A DNA stretch of 49,694 nt from an uncultured Mesonia sp. (GCA_947494545.1 CANLVH010000018.1:1-49694); one strand, 5' to 3'. Counted from the first letter of the stretch, positions 14,737-23,722 are shown. The notes: generated by a model not told the origin, from the letters alone. Numbers and translations are program-made.

Positions 14737-16566
14737 TTAGTTTATAGTTTCCACGATTTCGCCGCAGGTTAACATTGCGCTACCGTAATAAGGGTTTTTG
14801 ATCTCTTCTGAACGGCTGAGCCAGTAGGCTCCCGCATTGTCATCTGCCATAGGGCAAAATTGCTTATAAACGGTCTGTCCCACTCCAAAAAGTTGCATCG
14901 CTTTGCTCAAATGGGCAGACAGGTGTTTAAAATGATCCCGCTGAGTAGAAATATCTTCACTCTCCGTTATTTTTTCCGCAGCACCAATTACTTCTTTTGA
15001 AATCAGCATCCAGTGGTCGTGAGCTTCACGATCCTCTAAAAGACTCATATCTATCTTGTTCATTGCTTCCAGTACTTTATTTGCAGTTGCTTGGGCGGTT
15101 TTGGCCTCATCTTCCACCAGGGCGTTTTTCAACTTCAAATATTGATCAAAAACGCCATTTAGCTGGTTGGTGAACTCCTCAGGTACCACGATGCGTTCCT
15201 GCATTTCGGTATGGTCAACGTTGCCGGTTCCTGCCGTTTCCATATTGGCATTACCCTCGCTACCTGCCATGTCCATACCGGCGTGGCCCTCGTGACCGGT
15301 AGATGTCTTGCCTCCGTCCTTGTTCATCATAGACTTTTTGCCCTGGAGTTGTGCGGCAGCATCTACGGTAAAGGCACCGTTTACCACAATGCGCTCTCCG
15401 GTACTCAAGCCATCTGTAACCGCATAATTACCACCCGCTGCGGCACCCAGGCTCACTTCCCTCATTTCAAAGACAGGCCTGTCTGGATTGGGTTGTACGT
15501 AAACCAGCGAACGTTCCCCGGTCCACATCACGGCCGATTTTGGCACTGTAATAAGCTGGGGTTCTTCAATATCTGCATTTTTTTTCTTGGCCGGTGCCAC
15601 TTTTCCACGCACGAACATTCCGGGTTTTAGACGACCTTCCTTATTGGGCAGGACTGCACGTACAGTTACCGTACGGGTGGCAGTATTAAGCAGTGGTTCA
15701 ATAAAAGTAATGGGCACTTCATATTCTTTTCCCGGCAAGGCATTGGCAGTCACGCTAATCTGTTGCCCTTCTTCAAGCTGGGCAATCTGGTTTTCATAAG
15801 CATCAAATTGTGCCCATACACTACTAAGGTTGGCAATCTCATAAAGGGACTGGCCCTGCTCTACATAATCACCTTCTTCCACCAGTTTTTCGGTCACCGT
15901 ACCTGAAACCGTAGCATAAATAGGGAAATATTCTTTAACTTCCCCAGAAGCTTCAATTTCTTCAATTTGCTTGTCGCTGAGTTTCCATAATTTCAATTTT
16001 CGGCGTACAGATTCGTATAACCGGGACTGAGAGTCCTTCATCCCCGCAGCGGTAAGCAATTCCTGCTGGGCAGAGACCAGCTCTGGGGAATAAATAGTGG
16101 CCAACACCTGCCCGCGGCGTACTTCCTCCCCGGTGTAATTTATATAAAGTTTTTCTATCCTGCCGCCAAAATAAGAAGCCTGCACACTTTTCACCTCTTC
16201 GTTCTCCACGATCTTCCCGGAGAGCACCAGGTCGTGATCCCCTAAGAGGCTATCGCCGATCTCCACGGTGTGGATATTGGCCAGAGCCAGGGCGGTTTCA
16301 GACATTTCTATTTGTTGCGGCCCAACCTCGCCGCCGCCACTCTCGGCAGGGATAAGGTCCATCCCGCAAATGGGGCAATCGCCCGGTTCGGGCTGCATAA
16401 TCTGCGGGTGCATAGAGCAGGTCCACAGCTGGTTTTCCTCCTCGTGATTATGTTCTTCTGTAGTGGCTGTTTCGACGTTATTTTCAGACGAATTGCCACC
16501 AAAAAACAGATAGCCCAGAAGCAGTCCTCCTAACACTAATCCGGTGTAAATGATATATTTTTTCAT
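14737..16566 (-). CDS. cusB: Cu/Ag RND efflux periplasmic adaptor with YHS-like and DUF3347 domains
   Basis: The 609-residue membrane-fusion protein links the inner-membrane pump to the outer-membrane channel. In order: N-terminal membrane anchor (4-22), His/Glu linker, heavy-metal-binding domain with C50, C64 and C67 (WTCSMHPQIM, CPICGMDL), barrel-sandwich/beta-barrel adaptor body (about 85-400), a Met/His/Gly linker (HEGHAGMDMAGSEG) and a C-terminal DUF3347 (about 465-609, FCPMADDN to MLTCGEIV). The extra metal-binding ends are typical of Bacteroidota CusB. It lies 25 bp after the outer-membrane channel gene, in the order cusA-cusC-cusB. Confidence 0.94.
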   Translation of the reverse strand: MKKYIIYTGLVLGGLLLGYLFFGGNSSENNVETATTEEHNHEEENQLWTCSMHPQIMQPEPGDCPICGMDLIPAESGGGEVGPQQIEMSETALALANIHTVEIGDSLLGDHDLVLSGKIVENEEVKSVQASYFGGRIEKLYINYTGEEVRRGQVLATIYSPELVSAQQELLTAAGMKDSQSRLYESVRRKLKLWKLSDKQIEEIEASGEVKEYFPIYATVSGTVTEKLVEEGDYVEQGQSLYEIANLSSVWAQFDAYENQIAQLEEGQQISVTANALPGKEYEVPITFIEPLLNTATRTVTVRAVLPNKEGRLKPGMFVRGKVAPAKKKNADIEEPQLITVPKSAVMWTGERSLVYVQPNPDRPVFEMREVSLGAAAGGNYAVTDGLSTGERIVVNGAFTVDAAAQLQGKKSMMNKDGGKTSTGHEGHAGMDMAGSEGNANMETAGTGNVDHTEMQERIVVPEEFTNQLNGVFDQYLKLKNALVEDEAKTAQATANKVLEAMNKIDMSLLEDREAHDHWMLISKEVIGAAEKITESEDISTQRDHFKHLSAHLSKAMQLFGVGQTVYKQFCPMADDNAGAYWLSRSEEIKNPYYGSAMLTCGEIVETIN

Positions 16567-16591
16567 CGTTTTTGTTTTAATTTATTCTGAA

Positions 16592-17848
16592 TTATTCACT
16601 TAAATAATTGATGTTTGCACTGGCCTGGTAATAGTTTTTTACCGCTTCTATCAGGTTCAACTGAAAATTTAGCTGTAACTCTTGCACGTCCAGCACATCA
16701 TTAAAATCTATGGTACCGGTTTCGTAATTCCGCCTGAGGATTTCTTCGGCATCATTGGCTTGCTCGATGTTGAGCAACTGGGTACGGTAGCTTATGCGTG
16801 CCTCTGCCCTATTGCTCACCGCGGCTTCCAGGCGCGACACCAATTCGTTGTGCCGGTTCTCCCGTTGTGCATTTAGCTCACGTTGCTTCAGTTCATTTTG
16901 CCGCGTAACCGATTTGTATTTATTACCGAAAATTGGAATCGTTATAGAGACCATCGGCATCAGGATGTCCTTTCCGCTATCCGGGGCTTGCATCGCAGTG
17001 GCTTCCCCCACCGCAACGTAATCCAGGCCAAATCCCAGATCGGGCAGGGCTTCCTTTCGGTTCATTTTTTCTGCTTCCCCTACCGATTCATACAGCTTGT
17101 CAAAACGCAACAACTCCGGGTGCACCTGTGGAACTTCTGGCAACTGTACCGGGTCTTCCTGTGGCACCGCCAGAGAATCGTAAACTTCTACCGCGGCACC
17201 GGGCCTGGTATTGAGCAAGGCATTGAAAGTAGCTTGTTCGGCTTTAAATTCTTCATCGAAGTTTTCAAAACGTTCCCGTAGCTGGTTTTGCCGCATTTGC
17301 AGGCGAAGCACATCTACCGATGAAGCTTGGTTCACTTCAAGGGAAGTAAGTGCAAGCTGCTCATAGGCTTCCAGCAGGTCTATATTTTCCTCCAATACGC
17401 GTTGCTTTGCCCTAATGGCATAAAGCCTGTAATAATTTTCGGCCACATTTAGCAGCAGTTGCCTCTGGGCCGTGGCGATTTCCACATATTGGACATCGGC
17501 AAGGCTTGATGCATAATTCTCCCTTGCCGTGATAGTCCCAAACCACGGAATCATTTGTTGCACCGATAGTTTGTACTGCTGTGGGCCCGTTCGGGTCTCT
17601 GGTTCGCTGGCAAAATAGCCTACGCTGAACTGGGTTTCCGGGAGTACCCCAACTTCTTCAATCCTCTCCAGGGCCGTTTCATAACGCAGTTCAAACGCCT
17701 GTATCTTCGGGTTATTTTCCAAAGCCTGGGTAAGGTAAGGCTGGAGCTGCTGGGCTGTTCCTGTAAGAAAAAAGAAAAGAGAGACAATCACCGCTAGCAT
17801 TCCGCTTCTTCTATTCAATTTTATTATTAAAATATCTTTTGATTTCAT
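16592..17848 (-). CDS. cusC: TolC-like outer-membrane channel of the Cu/Ag efflux system
   Basis: The 418-residue outer-membrane efflux protein has a signal peptide (about 17-33, LAVIVSLFFFLTGTAQ) and the long helical repeats of the TolC/OEP family (for example ALERIEEVGVLPETQFSVGY and YETGTIDFNDVLDVQELQL, two tandem halves). It carries Cu/Ag across the outer membrane with cusA and cusB. I place the start at ATG 17848: the frame is open to an ATG at 17893, but that would overlap the cusA end and add a hydrophilic stretch before the signal peptide. Confidence 0.9.
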   Translation of the reverse strand: MKSKDILIIKLNRRSGMLAVIVSLFFFLTGTAQQLQPYLTQALENNPKIQAFELRYETALERIEEVGVLPETQFSVGYFASEPETRTGPQQYKLSVQQMIPWFGTITARENYASSLADVQYVEIATAQRQLLLNVAENYYRLYAIRAKQRVLEENIDLLEAYEQLALTSLEVNQASSVDVLRLQMRQNQLRERFENFDEEFKAEQATFNALLNTRPGAAVEVYDSLAVPQEDPVQLPEVPQVHPELLRFDKLYESVGEAEKMNRKEALPDLGFGLDYVAVGEATAMQAPDSGKDILMPMVSITIPIFGNKYKSVTRQNELKQRELNAQRENRHNELVSRLEAAVSNRAEARISYRTQLLNIEQANDAEEILRRNYETGTIDFNDVLDVQELQLNFQLNLIEAVKNYYQASANINYLSE

Positions 17849-17864
17849 AGTAAAAGGCTTTCTT

Positions 17865-20800
17865 CTATTTTCTATTTTCAATTCTCTTGTCATTATTCGC
17901 CGTCTCCAGGGTTTTTATGCCGGCTTCTTTTCTCCAACTAAATAACACCGGCACTACAAACAATGTGATTAATGCTATAGACATACCACCAACGGCGGGG
18001 ATGGCCATCGGAATCATGATATCACTACCACGCCCCGAGGACGTAAGCACGGGCAAAAGTGCCAGAATTGTTGTAGCCGTGGTCATCAAGGCGGGACGAA
18101 TACGCTTAGAGCCCGCTTCCACCACCGATTTACGGATTTCCTTTCGGCTCTTGGGCTCGTTCCGGTCAAAAGTTTGGGTAAGGTAGGTACCCATTACCAC
18201 GCCATCATCAGTAGCGATACCAAAGAGGGCGATAAAGCCTACCCATACGGCCACACTCAGGTTTATAGTTTTTATCTGAAACATATCCCGAAGGTTTTCG
18301 CCAAAAAAGTCGAAATTCAGGAACCAACCCTGACCATAGAGCCAAATAAGGATAAACCCGCCAGAAAAAGCCACGAGGATCCCACTAAAGATCATAAGCG
18401 AGGTAGAAATTTTTTGAAACTGAAAGTACAGGATCAAAAAGATAATCATCAGTGCCAATGGCACCACAATGCTAAGCGTCTTTTCAGCGCGAATCTGGTT
18501 TTCATAAGTCCCCGTGAATTTATAACTGAGGCCTTTGGGCACGCTAAGCTCCCCGTTATTGATTTTATCCTGAATAAGGGCCTGGGCATTTTCTACTACA
18601 TCCACTTCGGCAAAACCATCGAGTTTATCGAAAAGCACATAGCCAATAAGGAAGGTATCTTCACTCTTTATTATCTGCGGCCCCTGCTCGTAACGGATAT
18701 CTACCAACTCATCTAACGGCACCGGCGAGCCGCCCTCAACCGGAACATAGATATTGCCCATATCTTCCGGGCTGTCCCGCAATTCCCTTGGGTAGCGCAC
18801 GCGTACACCGTAGCGTTCGCGTCCTTCAACCGTTTGACTTAGGCGTTTTCCTCCCACAGCAACCTCCAAAAGTTGCTGAACTTCTTCTATGCTAATACCA
18901 TAACGAGCCAAACGTTCACGCTTGATATCAAGAAGCAGGTAAGGTTTTCCAACAATACGGTCGGCAAAAACGGCTTCGTCTTTTACACCTTCCACTTGCT
19001 TTAACAGGTCTTCCAGTTGGAGTCCAAAATCTTCTATTTGTCGAAGGTTTTGCCCCTGCACTTTGATTCCCATAGGTGCGCGCATCCCCGTTTGAAGCAT
19101 TACCAGCCGTGTCTCGATGGGCTGGAGCTTGGGCGCCGAGGTTACCCCCGGCAGCTTGGTGGCGGCGGTGATCTCGTTCCAGATATCATCTGGCGACTCT
19201 ATTTCGGGGCGCCAGTTACGGTAATATTCCCCGTCATCATCTGGAATGAGCTGTTTGTTTTTTACGCGGTGGAATTCCACGATTTCGCTGTCATTATAAC
19301 TGCCAGCTGCATCTTCGTCCACCTCTAAACTTGGGTTTATTGCCAATTTGCCATTTTTTAACATAAATAAACCGTCTTCATTTACCTGGTAGCGCTGGCG
19401 TTCGCCGTGTTCATTCAGCATATATTCAGGTTTGTATTGGATTGTATTTTCATACATGGATATAGGTGCAGGGTCCAGGGCCGACTCTGTACGACCTGCC
19501 TTGCCCACTACCGTCTCAATTTCCGGGATAGCGGCCACGGCCATATCCAGCTGCTGCAAGACCCGCTTGTTCTCCTCTACACCTGCATGGGGCAGCGAAG
19601 TGGGCATCAACAAGAAGGAGCCTTCATTGAGTGAGGGCATAAATTCCTGCCCAATGTTGCGCATAATCATAAAACCGAGAATAACCAAAACGGTGGGCAC
19701 CGACAAGAACAACAACTTATTGCGCAAGGCCCAATTGAGGATGCGGGTATAAAATTTTTGGAACAGGGCAAAAACACCCAGCAAACCAAAGGATATAATC
19801 CCTACCACAATAAAATTCCAGAAAACACTTTTTTCCAGACCCAACGGACGCCAATACTCGGCTAAAAGTAGCACTATGGCGAAAGCCGAAATAGCTATAT
19901 TGATAACATTTGATCTTTTGGAACTAATTTTCTTTTTAAGAAGCAGTATTCCGGTTACGCCAAAAGCAATTAGGACAATACCGATGAAATATCCAAAAAC
20001 AATAGCGGTAAGCCCTGCAATTATCAGAATCCCCTGTATTACCCAGCCCGCGGAAGTACGCCGGGTCCGTTTCTTAAAGAAAGATGCGGCAAATGGCGGA
20101 ATAAGGAAAAGCGCAACCACTAGGGAAGCCACCAGTGCCATGGTCTTGGTAAATGCCAGTGGGCGGAACAGTTTCCCCTCTGCCCCCACCATAGTAAAGA
20201 CGGGAAGGAAACTGATAATGGTGGTAAGCACGGCCGTCATAATTGCCCCGGAAACCTCGGCAGTGGCATTGTACACGATTTCATTCGTGGTCAAATATTT
20301 CCGTTCTTTGTCCTGATCGAGATGCCGGATGATATTTTCAGATAAGATCACGCCCACATCCACCATGGTCCCAATAGCAATGGCAATACCGGAAAGGGCC
20401 ACGATATTGGCATCGACATTAAAGAACTTCATCGAGATAAAGACCATTAAAACCGCTACTGGCAATAAACCGGAAATGAGGATGGAGGCCCGTAGGTTAA
20501 AAACCATAACGATAATTACGAGTACCGTAATCAGGATTTCCAATGTAAGGGCTTCATTAAGCGTGCCCAGGGTTTCCTGAATCAGTTGCGTACGATCGTA
20601 AAATGGAACAATAGTTACCTGCGACTCGCGACCATCTTCCAGCACCTTGGTGGGCAGGCCGGGGCTAAGTTCATTTATTTTATCCTTTACATTATTGATT
20701 ACTTCCAGCGGATTTGCGCCATAACGAGCCACAACCACTCCGCCAACCACCTCGGCACCTTCTTTGTCCAGGATACCACGGCGGGTTTCCGGACCCAGGT

Positions 20801-21647
20801 TTACTTTGGCAATGTCGCTTATTTTGATACTGGTAAATTCTTCTGAAGTTACCACGGCATTTTCAATATCTTCTATTTCCTGAACGTAGCCCAGCCCACG
20901 TACCAAATATTCGGCCTGATTTATTTCCAAGGTTTGTGCACCAATATCACGGTTGGTTTCCTTTACGGCCTTTACCACCTGTGCCAGGGAAATATCGTAT
21001 TGACGCATCAGTTCGGGATCCACATCTACCTGATATTCCTGCACATAGCCACCTATGGATGCAACTTCGGAAACCCCGCTGGCACCGGAAAGTCCATATT
21101 TCACATAATAATCCTGAATGCTTCGCAGTTCGTGCAAATCCCAGCCCCCGGTAACATTGCCATCTTTGTCACGTCCTTCTAAGGTGTACCAAAAAACCTG
21201 GCCCAGCCCGGTAGCATCGGGACCCAGGGCAGGGTTTACACCTTCGGGAAGCAGGTTTGCCGGCAGGGAATTGAGTTTTTCCAAAATCCGGCTACGGCTC
21301 CAGTAGAACTCAATATCCTCTTCAAAAATGATATAAATACTGGAAAACCCAAACATAGAGGAACTCCGGATGGTTTTCACACCGGGAATTCCCAGGAGCG
21401 AAGTAGTAAGGGGATAGGTAATCTGGTCTTCTATATCCTGGGGGGATTTCCCCTCCCATTTGGTAAAGACAATTTGTTGATTCTCGCCAATATCGGGGAT
21501 GGCATCTACCGCCACGGGATCGCGCGGAATTAAACCGGTTTCCCAATTAAAAGGGGCATTTACCACGCCCCAGCCTACAAAAAGGACTAGGAGGATAATT
21601 GCTACTAGTTTGTTTTCTATAAGAAATTTTATGCCTTTATTTAGCAT
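17865..21647 (-). CDS. cusA: Cu/Ag RND efflux pump, CusA/CzcA type, enlarged
   Basis: This proton-driven heavy-metal RND pump has 1,260 residues, about 200 more than usual. The N-terminus (WETGLIPRDPVAVDAIPDIGENQ) and the membrane motif SGIAIAIGTMVDVGV with D430 (proton relay) are typical of the heavy-metal class. Two insertions explain the size. At about 527-640 there are several extra hydrophobic segments between the two membrane halves. At about 705-800 there is a polar insert in the second periplasmic loop (YKPEYMLNEHGERQRYQV). It is the first gene of the cus operon, preceded by two palindromes (21684-21702 and 21753-21772). Confidence 0.95.
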   Translation of the reverse strand: MLNKGIKFLIENKLVAIILLVLFVGWGVVNAPFNWETGLIPRDPVAVDAIPDIGENQQIVFTKWEGKSPQDIEDQITYPLTTSLLGIPGVKTIRSSSMFGFSSIYIIFEEDIEFYWSRSRILEKLNSLPANLLPEGVNPALGPDATGLGQVFWYTLEGRDKDGNVTGGWDLHELRSIQDYYVKYGLSGASGVSEVASIGGYVQEYQVDVDPELMRQYDISLAQVVKAVKETNRDIGAQTLEINQAEYLVRGLGYVQEIEDIENAVVTSEEFTSIKISDIAKVNLGPETRRGILDKEGAEVVGGVVVARYGANPLEVINNVKDKINELSPGLPTKVLEDGRESQVTIVPFYDRTQLIQETLGTLNEALTLEILITVLVIIVMVFNLRASILISGLLPVAVLMVFISMKFFNVDANIVALSGIAIAIGTMVDVGVILSENIIRHLDQDKERKYLTTNEIVYNATAEVSGAIMTAVLTTIISFLPVFTMVGAEGKLFRPLAFTKTMALVASLVVALFLIPPFAASFFKKRTRRTSAGWVIQGILIIAGLTAIVFGYFIGIVLIAFGVTGILLLKKKISSKRSNVINIAISAFAIVLLLAEYWRPLGLEKSVFWNFIVVGIISFGLLGVFALFQKFYTRILNWALRNKLLFLSVPTVLVILGFMIMRNIGQEFMPSLNEGSFLLMPTSLPHAGVEENKRVLQQLDMAVAAIPEIETVVGKAGRTESALDPAPISMYENTIQYKPEYMLNEHGERQRYQVNEDGLFMLKNGKLAINPSLEVDEDAAGSYNDSEIVEFHRVKNKQLIPDDDGEYYRNWRPEIESPDDIWNEITAATKLPGVTSAPKLQPIETRLVMLQTGMRAPMGIKVQGQNLRQIEDFGLQLEDLLKQVEGVKDEAVFADRIVGKPYLLLDIKRERLARYGISIEEVQQLLEVAVGGKRLSQTVEGRERYGVRVRYPRELRDSPEDMGNIYVPVEGGSPVPLDELVDIRYEQGPQIIKSEDTFLIGYVLFDKLDGFAEVDVVENAQALIQDKINNGELSVPKGLSYKFTGTYENQIRAEKTLSIVVPLALMIIFLILYFQFQKISTSLMIFSGILVAFSGGFILIWLYGQGWFLNFDFFGENLRDMFQIKTINLSVAVWVGFIALFGIATDDGVVMGTYLTQTFDRNEPKSRKEIRKSVVEAGSKRIRPALMTTATTILALLPVLTSSGRGSDIMIPMAIPAVGGMSIALITLFVVPVLFSWRKEAGIKTLETANNDKRIENRK

Positions 21648-21683
21648 CTTTATTGATAATTAAACAGTTATACATTGAATAAC

Positions 21684-21702
21684 TTTCTGATAATATCAGA
21701 AA
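21684..21702. promoter_or_regulatory. Palindromic operator candidate 1 upstream of cusA
   Basis: TTTCTGATAATATCAGAAA is a perfect 19-bp palindrome, 37 bp upstream of the cusA start. It shares the pattern TTTC(C/T)GATAAT..ATC(G/A)GAAA with the palindrome at 21753. Two similar palindromes before a metal-efflux operon suggest a regulator binding site; which regulator is unknown. Confidence 0.55.
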
Positions 21703-21752
21703 ATTAAACACAACAAAGTAAGCCCAAGATGGAAGTAACCATAGAGCAAATC

Positions 21753-21772
21753 TTTCCGATAATTATCGGAAA
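21753..21772. promoter_or_regulatory. Palindromic operator candidate 2 upstream of cusA
   Basis: TTTCCGATAATTATCGGAAA is a perfect 20-bp palindrome, 106 bp upstream of cusA and 11 bp from the stop of the HYC_CC_PP gene. It could alternatively be part of a terminator for that gene. TAAACAGTT (21661-21669) and AACTGTTTA (21771-21779) form an outer inverted repeat around both palindromes. Confidence 0.55.
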
Positions 21773-21782
21773 CTGTTTAAAA

Positions 21783-22199
21783 TCAAATTAAATAAGTTTC
21801 GTGTAGTTTTTGTACGTTCCTTACAAGATAAGGAGGTGTATAATCTCTAAATGGAACAATGTTCTTATCCAGTCCATCAAAAAGATTAATATAAGTATAA
21901 AAGAAAGTAGCAACAAAGGCTTGATGCTCAAAGCTTAAATTGGTGTAAGATGTTTTTAAATCATCTTGACCGTCATTCACTATTTGTGCATCTGAACAGC
22001 AAGATTTTTCCGAAAAACCTGCTTCACAACTTTTTTGGGATGATTGATTTTCCATTCCACAGGTTTGAGCATTATGAAATAAAGCAAAATCAACCAATGA
22101 ATCTCCACAATAATGCATATCTACAGTAAACGACATAGTGGTAACAAATACCAAACTCGCCAAGGCTACAGATAATATTTTATGGAAAAATGACTTCAT
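21783..22199 (-). CDS. HYC_CC_PP family exported protein (copy 1)
   Basis: The 138-residue exported protein has a signal peptide (about 1-25) followed by the three marks of this Bacteroidota family: HYC (MHYCGDSLVDF), a CC pair (KSCCSD) and a C-terminal PP (YTPPYL). A hydrophobic YTYINLF segment precedes the end. The family often accompanies copper/silver genes, but its function is unknown. It is divergent from the copy at 22468 and the two share the C-terminal NIVPFRDY block, so they arose by duplication. It reads toward cusA, 135 bp ahead. Confidence 0.85.
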   Translation of the reverse strand: MKSFFHKILSVALASLVFVTTMSFTVDMHYCGDSLVDFALFHNAQTCGMENQSSQKSCEAGFSEKSCCSDAQIVNDGQDDLKTSYTNLSFEHQAFVATFFYTYINLFDGLDKNIVPFRDYTPPYLVRNVQKLHETYLI

Positions 22200-22467
22200 A
22201 AGACTGCAAATATATATAAAATATATAAAACAACGAAATATAAAAACATTAATAATTCTTTTCGTTATGTTAAACTTTTACTTCCTATACTATTTTCGAC
22301 AAAAATAAAAGAATCAAACTTCTAAAAATATGATAAATATCATATTTTTATTTTCTTTTTTGCAGTATGTTCGGCAAAAATAAGTTCTAAAAAATTCATT
22401 ATTAAAAATTAGTTAACATTTGTTAATTTTTTTTTATATTCGTATTATGTTTTTTAATATTCGTATT
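22200..22467. promoter_or_regulatory. Divergent control region between the HYC_CC_PP genes
   Basis: No gene is seen here. The region carries a perfect inverted repeat at 22324-22349 (AAAAATATGATA, two A, TATCATATTTTT), a repeated TTCG(A/G)CAAAAATAA at 22295-22308 and 22370-22383, a palindrome TTAACA-TT-TGTTAA at about 22413-22426, and a 14-bp direct repeat ATATTCGTATTATG at 22436-22449 and 22457-22470 that overlaps the rightward start codon. Such density suggests shared repressor or activator sites for both genes. Confidence 0.6.
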
Positions 22468-22884
22468 ATGCAAAGCTTTAATAAAATAATAGCTGTTTCA
22501 TTGGTACTTGCAGTAATGTTTGCTTCATCGTCTTTTACTGTGAATATGCATTTCTGCTGTGATAAACTCGTGGATATGGCGGTTTTAAATAAAGCTCAGG
22601 TTTGTGATAATGCGGTGAAGGCTCAGACCAATCCTTCAAAAAAATGTTCGTTCGAAAAAAAAGGTTGCTGTGCTAATAAATCTATAGTTAAAGAAAGTGG
22701 CGATAACTTTCAAAAAGCTTCATTTGAGATGGAAAATCATAAACTGATTTTCCTACACACATTTTTTTACACTTACGTAAATCTATTCGAAGGGTTGGAA
22801 CAAAATATAATCCCTTTTAGGGATTATGACCCACCCCTCATACCGAAAGATTTTCAAGTACTCCACGAGGTATATTTAATTTGA
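22468..22884 (+). CDS. HYC_CC_PP family exported protein (copy 2)
   Basis: With ATG 22468 the protein is 138 residues, the same length as its divergent partner. A signal peptide (about 1-24, ending ASSSFT) is followed by NMHFCCDKLVDM (family HYC site as HFC), KKGCCANKS (CC pair) and YDPPLIP (PP). Earlier in-frame starts exist (22420, 22447), but 22447 belongs to an upstream copy of the 14-bp repeat ATATTCGTATTATG, and only 22468 gives a normal signal peptide. Probable periplasmic or surface copper-related protein of unknown function. Confidence 0.83.
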   Translation: MQSFNKIIAVSLVLAVMFASSSFTVNMHFCCDKLVDMAVLNKAQVCDNAVKAQTNPSKKCSFEKKGCCANKSIVKESGDNFQKASFEMENHKLIFLHTFFYTYVNLFEGLEQNIIPFRDYDPPLIPKDFQVLHEVYLI

Positions 22885-22895
22885 TTTCATCCTAA

Positions 22896-22920
22896 GTAGG
22901 TTCTTTTTCAAACAACCTAC
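22896..22920 (+). terminator. Possible hairpin after HYC_CC_PP copy 2
   Basis: GTAGGTT (22896-22902) pairs with AACCTAC (22914-22920) across an 11-nt loop, 12 bp after the stop codon. There is no clear U run behind it, so terminator activity is uncertain. Confidence 0.4.
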
Positions 22921-23060
22921 CTTATATGTTGGCCTGTACTACGCAAAGGCTAACAACTGGTGCGCTCTATCCTGAGCATACCACACTTTCAACTATTTGA
23001 AAAACAGAAATTTATAATCTATTAGAATAAATACCATTCTAAGAATAAATAATTAATACT

Positions 23061-23642
23061 ATGGATTTACAGAAAGAATTCTGGATAAAGAATATGGTAT
23101 GTAGCCGTTGTCTAAAAGTAATAACGCAAGAACTGGAAGAGATGGGAATAACCGTACTCTCTTTGGAATTAGGTAAACTATTGGTTGAATCTTCAAAAAA
23201 CACCAACACGGAGGTTACGTATAAAGTTACCAAAGTACTTCATTCCAATGATTTTGAAATAGTACAAAGTGAAGGGGAAATGCTGGTTGAAAAAGTAAAA
23301 ATCATTCTAATCCAACTGCTTACTCAGTTACCACTTCATTTGAAAACAAATACTTCAGAACATTTGTCTTCTACGCTCAACAGGGATTATAAAATACTGA
23401 GCAGGCTGTTTTCTAAAAATGAAAACACCACCATTGAAAAATACTTTATAAAACTGAAAATTGAAAAAGTAAAAGAACTTATTCAATTAAAACAATATTC
23501 TTTTTCAGATGTGGCATATATGCTGGATTATAGTAGCATTAACCATTTATCAAGACAGTTTAAAGAGATTGTGGGAATGAGTATGAGCGACTATAAAAAC
23601 ACAGAAAAATGGAAACGAAATTTCTATGATGAAATTATATAA
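23061..23642 (+). CDS. Metal-sensing AraC-type regulator, HMA-like/HTH fusion (copy 3)
   Basis: The 193-residue protein has an HMA-like domain (about 1-72) with C14-S-R-C17 in WIKNMVCSRC and an AraC-type DNA-binding domain (about 88-188; YSFSDVAYMLDYSSINHLSR, then IVGMSMSDYK). It is the only copy on the plus strand and lies directly before the 25-kb gene train, so it is the best candidate to control it. A short inverted repeat TTAGAAT/ATTCTAA (23022-23028, 23036-23042), 18 bp before its start, could be an autoregulatory site. Confidence 0.88.
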   Translation: MDLQKEFWIKNMVCSRCLKVITQELEEMGITVLSLELGKLLVESSKNTNTEVTYKVTKVLHSNDFEIVQSEGEMLVEKVKIILIQLLTQLPLHLKTNTSEHLSSTLNRDYKILSRLFSKNENTTIEKYFIKLKIEKVKELIQLKQYSFSDVAYMLDYSSINHLSRQFKEIVGMSMSDYKNTEKWKRNFYDEII

Positions 23643-23722
23643 ATAACAACGAAAGTTATGCAGATGAAGTAGCATAAAAACAGATAGCTTTCGTGTTAAT
23701 TATAATATTAAAAACCCTAAAG

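Noticed and set aside
15211..15630. 139-codon open frame antisense to cusB
   Set aside because: Shadow frame; the opposite strand has complete adaptor motifs.
18174..18716. 180-codon open frame antisense to cusA
   Set aside because: Shadow of a conserved RND gene; no start context or family features.
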